Origin: Labilibaculum sp. K2S
Lineage (GTDB): Bacteria; Bacteroidota; Bacteroidia; Bacteroidales; Marinifilaceae
Length of the DNA: 64,000 nucleotides
Assembly (NCBI RefSeq): GCF_030372765.1
Contig: NZ_JAUCMW010000015.1
Location: 57,708-121,707, forward strand
Reading direction: 5' to 3'
Each line of letters begins with the position of its first letter. The first letter of the stretch is position 1. Made by a program: the position numbers and the translations under genes. A model generated the notes under the pieces. The model had not been told where the DNA came from and did not search any database. It saw nothing but the letters and a program-made list of their open reading frames with translations. Shown one piece after another: positions 1-9,986 of this stretch.

Positions 1-1
1 C

Positions 2-1798
2 TTAAACCTGGCAGTGGGTATTAAGTCGGCGGCAAACGTATATTTTAATACAACACCTGATTCTCTTAAGATTGAACAAGCTGCAATGCTTGTAGGAATG
101 GCAAAAAACCCATCATATTTTAACCCGCTGAGACGTCCGGAGTTGACATTGAACCGACGTAATGTTGTTTTATCCCAGATGGTAAGATATGACTACTTGT
201 CGAAAATGGAATTTGATTCGTTGAAAAACCTTCCTTTAGGAATTGATTTTCAGAAAGTGGATCACAAAAGGGGAATGGCTCCTTATTTTAGAGAGTATTT
301 ACGTACTTCTTTAACAGCGAATGAGCCATTAAGAGACAGGTATCCATCTTATGCTGATCAACAATTTGTGAAAGATTCGATTGAGTGGGAAACCAATCCT
401 TTTTATGGATGGTGCAATAAAAATGTGAAAGCAGATGGAACTCCATACAATATATATAAGGATGGACTTAAAATATTTACAACCTTAGATTCCAGAATGC
501 AGCGATATGCAGAAGAGGCTGTGGTTGAGCATCTAGGCTTGAATTTGCAAAAGGCATTTAACCGAGAGAAAGAGAATCATAAATACCCACCTTTTTCGGA
601 CGATTTAGCTAAGGAAGATGTAGAGCAGAATATCGAAACTTCCATGAGAAGAAGCGAAAGATATCGCGTTTTAAAGAAAAATGGCATGAGCATGGACTCC
701 ATTCGATTGGTATTCAAGAATCCAACGAAAATGAAAATTTTCACATGGAAAGGAGAAAGGGATACTATCTTGAGTCCTAATGATTCTATGCTTTACATGA
801 AGGGATTTTTGCGTGCGGGATTTATGTCGATGGAACCTCAAACCGGAGAAGTACGTGCTTATGTAGGAGGTCCTAATTACGAGCATTTCATGTACGATAT
901 GGTTAATGTGGGTAAGCGACAGGTGGGATCAACTATAAAGCCATTTTTATATACGCTTGCCATGCAGGAAGGCCTGGGGCCTTGCGATAAGGTTCCCAAT
1001 ATCCCTCAGACTTTTATTTTGCCTGATGGAACACCTTGGACATCAAAAAATTCCACTGATGCCAGGAGCGGTGAAATGGTGACTTTAAAGTGGGGATTGG
1101 CTAATTCTGTGAATTATATATCCGCTTGGGTTTTGAAACAAACCACACCAGAATCGGTTGTTAAAATGGCTCATGAAATGGGTGTTATTAGTGAAATTGA
1201 TCCAGTCCCATCTATCTTTTTAGGAACCTCAGAGATTACGGTATATGAGATGGTTGGCGCGTACTCAACTTTTGTAAATAAAGGGGTTTACATTAAACCA
1301 AGTTTCATCACTAAAATAGAAGATCACAAAGGAAATGTGCTTGCTCAATCGGTTCCTCGAAAACATGAAGTAATGGATGAACGAACAGCCTATTTAATGA
1401 CAAATTTATTGCAAGGTGTTGTTCAGAGAGGAACCGGTAGAAGATTACGATTTACCTATGGTTTAAATAATCCGATAGGAGGCAAAACAGGAACGACACA
1501 GAATCATTCGGATGGGTGGTTCATGGGAATTACTCCTGAATTAGTTTCCGGCGTATGGGTTGGTGCTGAAGATCGTTCCGTTCATTTTGAGGGAATTTCG
1601 CTGGGACAGGGAGCAAATATGGCATTGCCAATTTGGGCTCTTTATATGCAGAAGGTTTATGCTGATAAAAGTTTGGGACTTACTCAGGGTGATTTTGAAA
1701 AACCAAGGGGTGTAAGTATAAATCTGGATTGCGATGATGAATCTAATGAATCAAATAACAAAGAATTGATAGAGTCGGAGAATGAAGATTTCTTTTAG
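2..1798 (+). CDS. mrcA: Penicillin-binding protein 1A, 3' part (glycosyltransferase/transpeptidase)
   Basis: Bifunctional class A penicillin-binding protein that polymerises and cross-links peptidoglycan in the periplasm. The frame is open at the left edge, so the N-terminal membrane anchor and most of the GT51 glycosyltransferase domain lie outside; what remains starts in the last GT51 helices (AVGIKSAANVYF, EQAAMLVGMAKNPSYFNP). The transpeptidase domain follows with the active-site SxxK in GSTIKPF (about 305 residues into the visible part), SVN, and GGKTGTT near residue 490. It ends in an acidic tail (DCDDESNESNN). The GTG at 14 is simply an internal Val codon and should not be taken as the start. 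Family assignment is secure; mrcA/ponA naming is by analogy. Confidence 0.93.
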   Translation, partial: LNLAVGIKSAANVYFNTTPDSLKIEQAAMLVGMAKNPSYFNPLRRPELTLNRRNVVLSQMVRYDYLSKMEFDSLKNLPLGIDFQKVDHKRGMAPYFREYLRTSLTANEPLRDRYPSYADQQFVKDSIEWETNPFYGWCNKNVKADGTPYNIYKDGLKIFTTLDSRMQRYAEEAVVEHLGLNLQKAFNREKENHKYPPFSDDLAKEDVEQNIETSMRRSERYRVLKKNGMSMDSIRLVFKNPTKMKIFTWKGERDTILSPNDSMLYMKGFLRAGFMSMEPQTGEVRAYVGGPNYEHFMYDMVNVGKRQVGSTIKPFLYTLAMQEGLGPCDKVPNIPQTFILPDGTPWTSKNSTDARSGEMVTLKWGLANSVNYISAWVLKQTTPESVVKMAHEMGVISEIDPVPSIFLGTSEITVYEMVGAYSTFVNKGVYIKPSFITKIEDHKGNVLAQSVPRKHEVMDERTAYLMTNLLQGVVQRGTGRRLRFTYGLNNPIGGKTGTTQNHSDGWFMGITPELVSGVWVGAEDRSVHFEGISLGQGANMALPIWALYMQKVYADKSLGLTQGDFEKPRGVSINLDCDDESNESNNKELIESENEDFF

Positions 1799-1817
1799 AT
1801 TTTCAGCAAATTTTTAG

Positions 1818-1848
1818 TTGGAAGATCAATATATTTTCTTTAAAATTG
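1818..1848 (+). promoter_or_regulatory. Putative promoter of the riboswitch RNA
   Basis: TTG at 1818-1820, a 20-bp spacer, then TAAAATTG at 1841-1848. This is one mismatch from the Bacteroidota -7 consensus TAnnTTTG with near-consensus spacing. It would place the RNA start at about 1853, just ahead of the riboswitch core, so the riboswitch need not depend on read-through from the PBP gene. Confidence 0.45.
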
Positions 1849-1849
1849 T

Positions 1850-2060
1850 AGTGAGTTTCGGGTTCCCGAAAGGGAATAATAGGGAATCCTGTTTAAGCAG
1901 GAGCTGTCCCCGCAGCTGTAGATTCCGGTTCGTTTTTCGAATCAATATTTTAAGCAATAAAACCACTGTTTCGGATGGGATGGGAAGGTGTTTAAAATTG
2001 GAATAAGCCAGAAGACCTGCCTGAGATCATGGATTTTAGCTTTCGGTGGAAAAAAGCGGA
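1850..2060 (+). promoter_or_regulatory. Cobalamin (B12) riboswitch, apparently orphan
   Basis: Class I cobalamin riboswitch aptamer, recognised from its conserved blocks in the right order: GGTTCCCGAAAGGGAATAAT (P3 region), GGGAATCC, GCTGTCCCCGCAGCTGT (P5/L5), CCACTGTTTCGG with GATGGGAAGGTG (P6 side), and the B12 box GCCAGAAGACCTGCC near 2007-2021. A following hairpin (GCTTT/AAAGC, 2039-2057) carries CGGTGG in its loop, which can make the kissing contact with the CCCCGC of L5. No B12 transport or synthesis gene follows on this strand: no start codon occurs between 2032 and the terminator at 2145, and the next gene, radA, is convergent. A 23-codon frame starting ATG at 2029 overlaps the kissing hairpin and is probably chance. 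Confidence 0.9.
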
Positions 2061-2096
2061 AAGATTCAGTTTATTTCTTTCTTATTCCGACGCTAT

Positions 2097-2124
2097 TTGA
2101 TTCGAACTGCCATACTCGAATCAA
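2097..2124 (+). other. Perfect 9-bp hairpin downstream of the riboswitch
   Basis: TTGATTCGA (2097-2105) and TCGAATCAA (2116-2124) form a perfect stem with a 10-nt loop, between the riboswitch and the terminator hairpin. There is no T-tract. It may be part of the expression platform or only a stabilising 3' structure; its role is unknown. Confidence 0.55.
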
Positions 2125-2144
2125 CAAATTCATAGTAACTGTTA

Positions 2145-2175
2145 AAGGCCGAAACGTAAGTTTCGGCCTTATTTT

Positions 2176-2177
<2 letters not shown>
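2145..2177 (+). terminator. Intrinsic terminator of the riboswitch RNA
   Basis: Perfect 11-bp stem AAGGCCGAAAC/GTTTCGGCCTT with a GTAA loop, followed by ATTTTTT. The T-tract is on the plus-strand side and lies on the radA stop codon (2176-2178). On the minus strand the tail is only TTTAAC, so the site is a better terminator for the riboswitch transcript than for radA. Confidence 0.85.
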
Positions 2178-3552
<1,375 letters not shown>

Positions 3553-3651
3553 GTGTAATCAATTAGTAATTATTAATTAACAATTATGAATTGTTAAGAA
3601 TTTTTGAGATTGATAATTATTTAAAGAGTCTGGTTTGCTTCTTTTTAATCT

Positions 3652-4149
3652 CTACCCTTTTTCTTTTATTTTATTGATGATACCCGTTGAAGAGAATCCT
3701 TCAATGAAATCAAGTGTTTTAATTTCCCCTCCTTTGGCTTTTACAATATCGTATCCAACAATGTCTTCAGTATTGTAATCGCTTCCTTTAACCAGAATGT
3801 CCGGCTGAACAAAATTAATTAACTCGTAAGGTGTTTGTTCTTCAAAGTAAATTACCAGATCTACAAAGCTTAATGATGCTAATAGAAAAGCTCTTGAATA
3901 TTCATCAATAATTGGTCGGTTGGGACCTTTTAATTTTTGAACGGAGGCATCAGTATTTAAACCAATAACCAGCTTATTGCCCATAGAAGCTGCTGAAGCT
4001 AAATAGTTTAAATGTCCGCGGTGAACCAGATCAAAACAGCCATTGGTGAAAATAATTTTATTTTCCTTGAATCTCCAGGTTTGAAGGAGGTTGAAGGCAT
4101 TTTCTTTATCAGATATGATCTTATTTTTTACGATATCAAGTTTATTCAT
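3652..4149 (-). CDS. rfaE2: Heptose 1-phosphate adenylyltransferase-type nucleotidyltransferase
   Basis: Stand-alone cytidylyltransferase-fold protein matching the C-terminal half of HldE/RfaE, which adenylates D-glycero-beta-D-manno-heptose 1-phosphate for lipopolysaccharide or S-layer heptose. Motifs visible are TNGCFDLVHRGHL (HxGH nucleotide-binding), NTDASVQKLKG and the C-terminal GFSSTGII. The kinase half (HldE N-terminal domain) is absent and not nearby. The start is placed at the ATG at 4149, giving 165 residues beginning MNKLDIV; the longer frame to 4224 adds 25 unusual residues before the conserved fold. Substrate is inferred from the family. Confidence 0.85.
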   Translation of the reverse strand: MNKLDIVKNKIISDKENAFNLLQTWRFKENKIIFTNGCFDLVHRGHLNYLASAASMGNKLVIGLNTDASVQKLKGPNRPIIDEYSRAFLLASLSFVDLVIYFEEQTPYELINFVQPDILVKGSDYNTEDIVGYDIVKAKGGEIKTLDFIEGFSSTGIINKIKEKG

Positions 4150-4267
4150 TGGGCTGACTATATTTAAAGCTAATAATTTACAAGTATAGAGTATCGGAAA
4201 CAAAGTATCAAGATTCGTGATCAAAATTGTTCAATTTCTATTCTTGAAATAGAATAGATAAGGCCAT

Positions 4268-4297
4268 AAAAAAGGGCTGATCGGTTAGAACAGCCCT
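4268..4297 (-). terminator. Terminator after panD
   Basis: On the minus strand AGGGCTG/CAGCCCT forms a stem with an 11-nt loop, followed by TTTTTTATG. It sits about 25 bp past the panD stop. Confidence 0.8.
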
Positions 4298-4323
4298 GTA
4301 CTTATTACAGTAAATAAGGTAAT

Positions 4324-4674
4324 TTAAATTAATTTGTTGGTAGCGGTATCAGGAAAAACCAAGCTAGGTTCCCATGATTTCGCTTCCTCAAATTCCATAG
4401 ATGCATAAGAGATGATGATAACAATATCACCAACAGCACATTTTCTGGCGGCAGGGCCATTCAAGCAGATGATACCAGAGTCTCTTTCACCACGAATAAC
4501 ATAGGTTTCTAATCGTTCTCCGTTGTTTACGTTAACAATTTGAACTTTCTCATTTTCAATTAAATTGGCTGCATCCATCAAGTCTTCATCAATGGTTACA
4601 CTTCCAACATACTGAAGATCAGCACCAGTTACTGACGCTTTGTGAATTTTCGATTTACAAACTTCAATGTACAT
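4324..4674 (-). CDS. panD: Aspartate 1-decarboxylase
   Basis: Pyruvoyl-dependent enzyme that makes beta-alanine from aspartate for pantothenate synthesis. The 116-residue length is normal. The proenzyme self-cleavage site is visible as YVGS (Gly24-Ser25) followed by [11 protein letters not shown], and the catalytic region has [11 protein letters not shown] and LNGPAARKC. It follows panC by 18 bp, so the two form one operon for both branches of pantothenate synthesis. Start ATG as given. Confidence 0.97.
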   Translation of the reverse strand: MYIEVCKSKIHKASVTGADLQYVGSVTIDEDLMDAANLIENEKVQIVNVNNGERLETYVIRGERDSGIICLNGPAARKCAVGDIVIIISYASMEFEEAKSWEPSLVFPDTATNKLI

Positions 4675-4692
4675 ATCGTTTTTTAACTAATT

Positions 4693-5532
4693 TTAAAAAG
4701 TAACGTTATCTATCAGGCGGGTTTTCCCAACCTGAACCGTAATACAGCCTATCTTATTATTTGACTCACTCCAGTCGTTAATCACCTCAAGGGTTGTATC
4801 GTTAACAATCTCAAAATACTCGACAGAAAGATAATTGTTTTTATTGATTTCTTCAACAACCCAGTCTTTCAATTGAGAAACACTTAATTCCGCTGCTAAG
4901 TTACGAGCTTTAAATAAAGTTTCAGAGATTTTACAAGCATTTTTTCTCTGATCTTCAGAGAGCAAAACATTCCTTGAGCTCATGGCTAAACCGTCCTTTT
5001 CCCTGATAATAGGGCAGGGAACGATATTAACATTTAACTTAAGATCTTTTGTCATCTGCTTAATAACAGCTACTTGTTGGAAATCTTTTTGTCCAAAGTA
5101 GGCATTTTCAGGGCTTACGATATCGAAAAGTTTGCTAACAACCTGAGCAACACCATTGAAATGACCCGGACGTTTTTTCCCTTCCATAACCCTATCAAGC
5201 ACACCGAAATCAAAAATTCTGGTGTCAGGTTCAGGATAAATTTCATTTACTTCCGGAATAAAAATTAGGTCTGGTTTGCAGGCCGAAAGTTTCTCCAAGT
5301 CCTCTTCAATAGTTCTTGGGTAAGTCAATAAATCCTCGGGATTATTGAACTGTGTTGGGTTTACAAAAATACTAACAACTGTAATATCATTGTTTTTTAC
5401 AGATGTATCGACAAGAGACAAATGCCCCTTATGAAGAGCTCCCATTGTAGGAACAAATCCGATTGTCTTTCCTTCTGCCTTAAACTTGCTGATCTTACTT
5501 TTAATCTCAGCAACAAGCTTTACTATTTCCAT
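4693..5532 (-). CDS. panC: Pantothenate synthetase
   Basis: ATP-dependent ligase joining pantoate and beta-alanine to pantothenate. The 279-residue protein shows the nucleotidylyltransferase motif MGALHKGHLSLV (residues 30-41, HxGH at 34-37), FVNPTQF, GQKDFQQ and the KMSKS-like MSSRN. It is first in a two-gene operon with panD. It is divergent from the GT5-like gene, a neighbourhood I recall in other Bacteroidota. Confidence 0.97.
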   Translation of the reverse strand: MEIVKLVAEIKSKISKFKAEGKTIGFVPTMGALHKGHLSLVDTSVKNNDITVVSIFVNPTQFNNPEDLLTYPRTIEEDLEKLSACKPDLIFIPEVNEIYPEPDTRIFDFGVLDRVMEGKKRPGHFNGVAQVVSKLFDIVSPENAYFGQKDFQQVAVIKQMTKDLKLNVNIVPCPIIREKDGLAMSSRNVLLSEDQRKNACKISETLFKARNLAAELSVSQLKDWVVEEINKNNYLSVEYFEIVNDTTLEVINDWSESNNKIGCITVQVGKTRLIDNVTF

Positions 5533-5683
5533 TCCTTGAATTGTGTCTGTAAAATCTAATTGATTTTTATTTGAGACTGCAAATAAAATAAATAAATATA
5601 AATTGGAGAAATATTAATTGCATTTAATTGTATTGTAGGAGCTTTAAGCTTCGCTTTCGGACAGGTATGTTAATTATTTTTAC

Positions 5684-5691
5684 TAATTTTG
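5684..5691 (+). promoter_or_regulatory. -7 box (TAATTTTG) ahead of the GT5-like gene
   Basis: Exact match to TAnnTTTG, 35 bp before the ATG at 5726. No clear TTG lies at the expected upstream distance, so this is a single-box match. Confidence 0.45.
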
Positions 5692-5725
5692 CGCAGATAA
5701 TCTGTATTATATTATTAGCGACTAT

Positions 5726-6535
5726 ATGGAAAAGACAAAAGTATTGTTTGTTTCACAAGAAATTACCCCTTATCTTCCTGAAACTGAAATGTCTGCAATA
5801 GGTAGATATCTACCTCAGGGAATCCAGGAAAAAGGAAAAGAAATCAGAACTTTCATGCCCAGATATGGGTGTATCAACGAGAGAAGAAACCAGTTGCATG
5901 AAGTTATCCGCCTTTCGGGAATGAATTTAATAATTGATGATACAGATCATCCATTAATTATTAAAGTTGCCTCGATTCAAGCTGCTCGTATGCAAGTTTA
6001 CTTTATTGATAATGAGGATTATTTTCATAGGAAAGAGATTTTGTTAGATGAAAACGGAGATGCTTTTGAGGATAATGATGAAAGAGCTATTTTCTTTGCA
6101 AGAGGGGTACTTGAAACAGTTAAAAAATTAAGATGGGCGCCGGATGTTGTACATTGTCAAGGTTGGTTCACCGGTTTGGTACCTTTGTATTTGAAAAAAT
6201 CATTTAATGAGGATCCATTATTTACAGATACAAAAGTAGTTTTCTCCATGTATGATGATGAATTCTCAACAAAATTCAGTAATCGGTTTAGAGAGAAATC
6301 AATTATTGAGGGAGTTAGTCAGGAGGATGTTAGTATTTTAGAAGATGCCAGTTATGTTGCACTTCATAAATTAGCAATTGATCAGTCTGATGCGTTGATT
6401 ATGGGGAGTCCTCAGATAAACGAAGAAGTGATGGCATATGCGGTTGCTTCAGGAAAACCTTTTCTGGAGTATAAGAACAAGGATGAATATGTATTGGCTT
6501 ATTCAGAACTTTATGACGAATTAGTAGCAGAATAG
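5726..6535 (+). CDS. Short glycogen/starch synthase-like protein (GT5 N-terminal domain only)
   Basis: Resembles the N-terminal Rossmann domain of GT5 glycogen synthases: a KTKVLFVSQEITPYLPE start, a block resembling the ADP-glucose-binding region, and PDVVHCQGWFTGLVPLYLK, which matches the DxxHxHDW region. At 269 residues it lacks the C-terminal GT-B half that carries most catalytic residues, so independent glucosyltransferase activity is doubtful. This short form appears intact rather than truncated: the frame ends cleanly and a terminator follows. It is divergent from panC. The role is unknown; a regulatory or partner function in glycogen metabolism is only a guess. Confidence 0.75.
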   Translation: MEKTKVLFVSQEITPYLPETEMSAIGRYLPQGIQEKGKEIRTFMPRYGCINERRNQLHEVIRLSGMNLIIDDTDHPLIIKVASIQAARMQVYFIDNEDYFHRKEILLDENGDAFEDNDERAIFFARGVLETVKKLRWAPDVVHCQGWFTGLVPLYLKKSFNEDPLFTDTKVVFSMYDDEFSTKFSNRFREKSIIEGVSQEDVSILEDASYVALHKLAIDQSDALIMGSPQINEEVMAYAVASGKPFLEYKNKDEYVLAYSELYDELVAE

Positions 6536-6559
6536 TTACGATATTACAATATATTCAAA

Positions 6560-6600
6560 AAGGTGTATTTAAGCATTTGCTTACTTACACCTTATTTTTT
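6560..6600 (+). terminator. Terminator after the GT5-like gene
   Basis: AAGGTGTA/TACACCTT outer stem with an inner AAGC/GCTT, followed by ATTTTTTT. The rest of the gap to glmS (about 6603-6790) shows no gene. Confidence 0.75.
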
Positions 6601-6790
6601 TATTCTTTAATATACTTTAAGAAGTTTGGAGAGCTTTCTAACTTATCGTATTTTTAGCTGGATTTATGATAATTCAATCGGTGATGCGTATTTTGATGCT
6701 AACTTATTGCTTACAAGATATGTATCTTTATTTGATGAATTGTTTTTTTAACAAGTTTCGTGTGGTACCGAAACTGAAATAATTGTATTT

Positions 6791-8626
6791 ATGTGTGGAA
6801 TAGTTGGTTACATTGGGGATAAGCAGGCTTATCCTATACTCATTAATGGTCTGAAAAGATTAGAATACCGAGGGTATGATTCTGCAGGAGTTGCTCTTCG
6901 TACAAATCGAACTCAGGTATTTAAGTGCAAGGGAAAGGTTTTGGATCTGGAAAATCATGTAAAAGGAAATGATGTTTCGGGAACCATTGGCATAGGACAT
7001 ACTCGTTGGGCAACTCACGGGGAACCTAACGATGAAAATGCTCATCCTCATAGTTCGATGAATAATAAATTTGTAATTATTCATAACGGAATTATTGAAA
7101 ACTACTCAATTTTAAAGGATAAGCTGATTAAGAGAGGATATGCTTTTCAAAGTGATACCGATACTGAAGTTTTGGCAAATCTGATTGAGTATATTTATTT
7201 GAAAGGTGAAGTTTCTGCAGAACTTGCAGTTCGATTGGCTTTAACAAAAGTGGTTGGAGCTTATGGTTTGGTTGTTATTTGTGAAGATGAACCAGATAAA
7301 TTAATTGCAGCCAGAAAAGGAAGTCCGTTGGTGGTTGGAGTAGGAAACGGAGAATATTTTCTTGCTTCGGATGCCACACCTATTATTGAATATACGAATA
7401 GTGTTATCTATCTGAACGATAACGATGTTGCAATTATAAGCAGAGATGAATTGGTTTTGAAAACCATTCAGAATGACAAATTAACTCCCCATATTCAACA
7501 ATTGGATTTGGATATTGAGCAAATTGAAAAAGGTGGCTACGATCATTTCATGCTAAAAGAAATTTTCGAACAGACCAGCTCTATTCATGATACTATCCGG
7601 GGAAGAATCTCTACAACAAGTAAAGAGGTGTTTTTAGGTGGGATAAATGATGTTATTCCGCAATTGGTGAATGCTCGTCGAATATTAATTATTGGATGTG
7701 GTACATCATGGCATGCAGGAATGGTAGGTGAATATTTGTTTGAAGAATTTGCCAGAATTCCCGTTGAGGTAGAATATGCATCTGAATTCCGTTACAGAAA
7801 TCCTGTGATATTTAAGGATGACATCGTTTTGGCGATTAGTCAGAGTGGTGAAACTGCCGATACCTTGGCGGCTATTAAATTAGCAAAAGAGGCTGGAGCT
7901 ACTGTTCTTGGTATTTGTAATGTGGTCGGATCAAGTATTCCCCGTGAAACTCATGCGGGTGTATATACTCATGCTGGTCCGGAAATTGGAGTTGCTTCTA
8001 CAAAGGCATTTACAGCTCAGGTTACCGTGCTAACTATGATGGCAATGCTTGTTGGATACCGCAGAGGAACTCTGGCTAAGGATGTATATGAAGAGCTTAT
8101 TGCAGAGTTTGCAAATCTTCCGGAAAAGATAAAAAGAATCTTGGATAAAGAAGATGATATTAAAGAATTATCGAAACAATACATGAATTCTACCAATGCT
8201 CTTTATTTAGGACGAGGTTTCCTATTTCCGGTAGCTTTGGAGGGTGCTCTAAAACTAAAAGAAATTTCCTACATACATGCCGAAGGATATCCTGCCGCAG
8301 AAATGAAACACGGACCGATTGCTTTGATTGATGAGCAAATGCCGGTTTTTGTTGTTGCAACAAAGGATAAATCTTACGAGAAAATCGTTAGTAATATTCA
8401 GGAGGTAAAGGCAAGAAAAGGACATGTAATAGCTATTGTAACTGAAGGCGATACTGTAATTAGTAAGATGGCCGATTTCGTGGTTGAAATTCCAGAAACC
8501 TTGGAACCATTGGCACCATTGTTAACGGTTATTCCTTTCCAGCTGATTTCTTATTATATCGCTGTGTACAGGGGCTGTAATGTTGATCAGCCAAGAAATT
8601 TAGCAAAATCTGTTACTGTAGAGTAA
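6791..8626 (+). CDS. glmS: Glutamine--fructose-6-phosphate aminotransferase (isomerizing)
   Basis: Makes glucosamine 6-phosphate from fructose 6-phosphate and glutamine, the entry step to amino-sugar, peptidoglycan and lipid A synthesis. The 611-residue protein starts MCGIVGYIG, so Cys2 is the nucleophile of the Ntn glutaminase domain. It continues with YRGYDSAG and HTRWATHG, then two SIS isomerase domains (GCGTSWHAG, SQSGETADT, AEGYPAAEMKHGPIALID), and ends in the conserved NLAKSVTVE. No glmS ribozyme is apparent in the 190 bp upstream. A terminator follows. Confidence 0.98.
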   Translation: MCGIVGYIGDKQAYPILINGLKRLEYRGYDSAGVALRTNRTQVFKCKGKVLDLENHVKGNDVSGTIGIGHTRWATHGEPNDENAHPHSSMNNKFVIIHNGIIENYSILKDKLIKRGYAFQSDTDTEVLANLIEYIYLKGEVSAELAVRLALTKVVGAYGLVVICEDEPDKLIAARKGSPLVVGVGNGEYFLASDATPIIEYTNSVIYLNDNDVAIISRDELVLKTIQNDKLTPHIQQLDLDIEQIEKGGYDHFMLKEIFEQTSSIHDTIRGRISTTSKEVFLGGINDVIPQLVNARRILIIGCGTSWHAGMVGEYLFEEFARIPVEVEYASEFRYRNPVIFKDDIVLAISQSGETADTLAAIKLAKEAGATVLGICNVVGSSIPRETHAGVYTHAGPEIGVASTKAFTAQVTVLTMMAMLVGYRRGTLAKDVYEELIAEFANLPEKIKRILDKEDDIKELSKQYMNSTNALYLGRGFLFPVALEGALKLKEISYIHAEGYPAAEMKHGPIALIDEQMPVFVVATKDKSYEKIVSNIQEVKARKGHVIAIVTEGDTVISKMADFVVEIPETLEPLAPLLTVIPFQLISYYIAVYRGCNVDQPRNLAKSVTVE

Positions 8627-8649
8627 CTTAAGATTTAAGAATTATAAAT

Positions 8650-8686
8650 AGAGCGGTGTGATTGTTTCACATCGCTCTTCTTTTTA
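8650..8686 (+). terminator. Terminator between convergent glmS and rfbB
   Basis: AGAGCGGTGTGA/TCACATCGCTCT stem with one G-T pair, then TTCTTTTTAT. It overlaps the end of rfbB by a few bases. Confidence 0.8.
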
Positions 8687-9739
8687 TCGGTTAGTATATT
8701 GTTGTTCGTAGAACTTTTCGTAGTCACCCGACAGAATATTTTCCATCCAGTCTGAATTTTTCAGATACCAGTCAATTGTTTGCTCAAAACCTTCTTCGAA
8801 TTGAATGCTTGGTTTCCACCCCAATTCTTTTTCAATTTTTGATGCATCTATAGCATAACGTTGGTCATGACCTGCTCTGTCCTTCACAAAAGTGATTAGT
8901 TGCTGCGAACTTCCTGTTTCACGATTCAGTTTCTGATCCATAATATCACAAAGTTTTTTCACTAAATCCAAGTTAGTCCATTCGTTATCTCCTCCAATAT
9001 TATAGGTCTCTCCAATTTTCCCATCATGATAAATGGAATCAATAGCCAAAGCATGATCTTCCACAAACAGCCAGTCTCTTATATTATCTCCTTTGCCATA
9101 AATAGGCAATGGTTTAGAATTTTTAATGTTATTTATTACCAAAGGAATGAGTTTTTCGGGAAACTGATTTGCACCGTAATTATTGGAGCAATTCGACAAA
9201 ACAACCGGAAGTTTGTAGGTGTGAAAGTAAGCTCGCACCAAATGGTCTGAGCTTGCTTTTGAAGCCGAATACGGACTTCTCGGATCGTAAGAAGTTGTTT
9301 CGGTAAATTTTCCTGTTTTTCCTAAGGAACCGTATACTTCATCAGTGGAAATATGATAGAATTTTTTACCTTCCATATCGTTGACCCAACATTCTTTAGC
9401 TGCACTAAGAAGGTTTACAGTCCCAACAATATTGGTCATAATAAAGGCTAAAGGATCTGAAATTGATCTATCGACATGAGACTCTGCGGCTAAATGCAGA
9501 ACACCTTCAAATTTATAATCTTTAAAAAGGTTTGATACGAATACCAGGTCTGTAATATCACCTTTTATAAAAGTGTAATTTGCTTTGGAGTCGATATCTT
9601 TTAAATTCTCAAGGTTCCCGGCATAAGTCAGTGCGTCAAGGTTAATGATTTGATAATTTGGATATTTGTTTACAAACAGACGTACCACATGAGAGCCAAT
9701 AAATCCGGCACCTCCCGTAATTAATATATTTTTTTTCAC
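8684..9739 (-). CDS. rfbB: dTDP-glucose 4,6-dehydratase
   Basis: Extended short-chain dehydrogenase that converts dTDP-glucose to dTDP-4-keto-6-deoxyglucose, the second step of dTDP-rhamnose synthesis for surface polysaccharide. At 351 residues it has the NAD-binding GGAGFIGSH (9-17), AESHVDRSI, STDEVYGSLG and the catalytic YSASK. No rfbA, rfbC or rfbD sits next to it, so it stands alone here. A TATTTTTG -7-like box is on the minus strand (plus coordinates 9839-9846), about 100 bp upstream. Confidence 0.95.
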   Translation of the reverse strand: MKKNILITGGAGFIGSHVVRLFVNKYPNYQIINLDALTYAGNLENLKDIDSKANYTFIKGDITDLVFVSNLFKDYKFEGVLHLAAESHVDRSISDPLAFIMTNIVGTVNLLSAAKECWVNDMEGKKFYHISTDEVYGSLGKTGKFTETTSYDPRSPYSASKASSDHLVRAYFHTYKLPVVLSNCSNNYGANQFPEKLIPLVINNIKNSKPLPIYGKGDNIRDWLFVEDHALAIDSIYHDGKIGETYNIGGDNEWTNLDLVKKLCDIMDQKLNRETGSSQQLITFVKDRAGHDQRYAIDASKIEKELGWKPSIQFEEGFEQTIDWYLKNSDWMENILSGDYEKFYEQQYTNR

Positions 9740-9950
9740 GTTCAGATAATTTTTATAGTTATTTCACCTTAAAATACTCATAATATTTTCAAGGGTGAAA
9801 AATATTGGAAACAGTTTAAGTATTATTTTGATTGATATCAAAAATACAATAATTTACTTGACAGCTTCTCTTTCTAAAGGATGCATAATTCTTTTTGTGT
9901 TACGAAAGGCTTGGTTTATAGTTGATTACTTTTTTTACGATAAATTCAAT

Positions 9951-9980
9951 TTGAGTGGTATGTATTTTTGATTATATTTG
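9951..9980 (+). promoter_or_regulatory. Promoter of the HU/SPOR gene, likely giving a leaderless mRNA
   Basis: TTG at 9951-9953, exactly 19 bp spacer, TATATTTG at 9973-9980: a full match to the Bacteroidota TTTG-N19-TAnnTTTG promoter. Transcription should start about 5-7 bases after the box, at or next to the ATG at 9987. Confidence 0.65.
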
Positions 9981-9986
9981 TGTATT

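Noticed and set aside
6603..6790. glmS ribozyme
   Set aside because: No glmS ribozyme core was recognised upstream of glmS, and the ribozyme is mainly found in Gram-positive bacteria.
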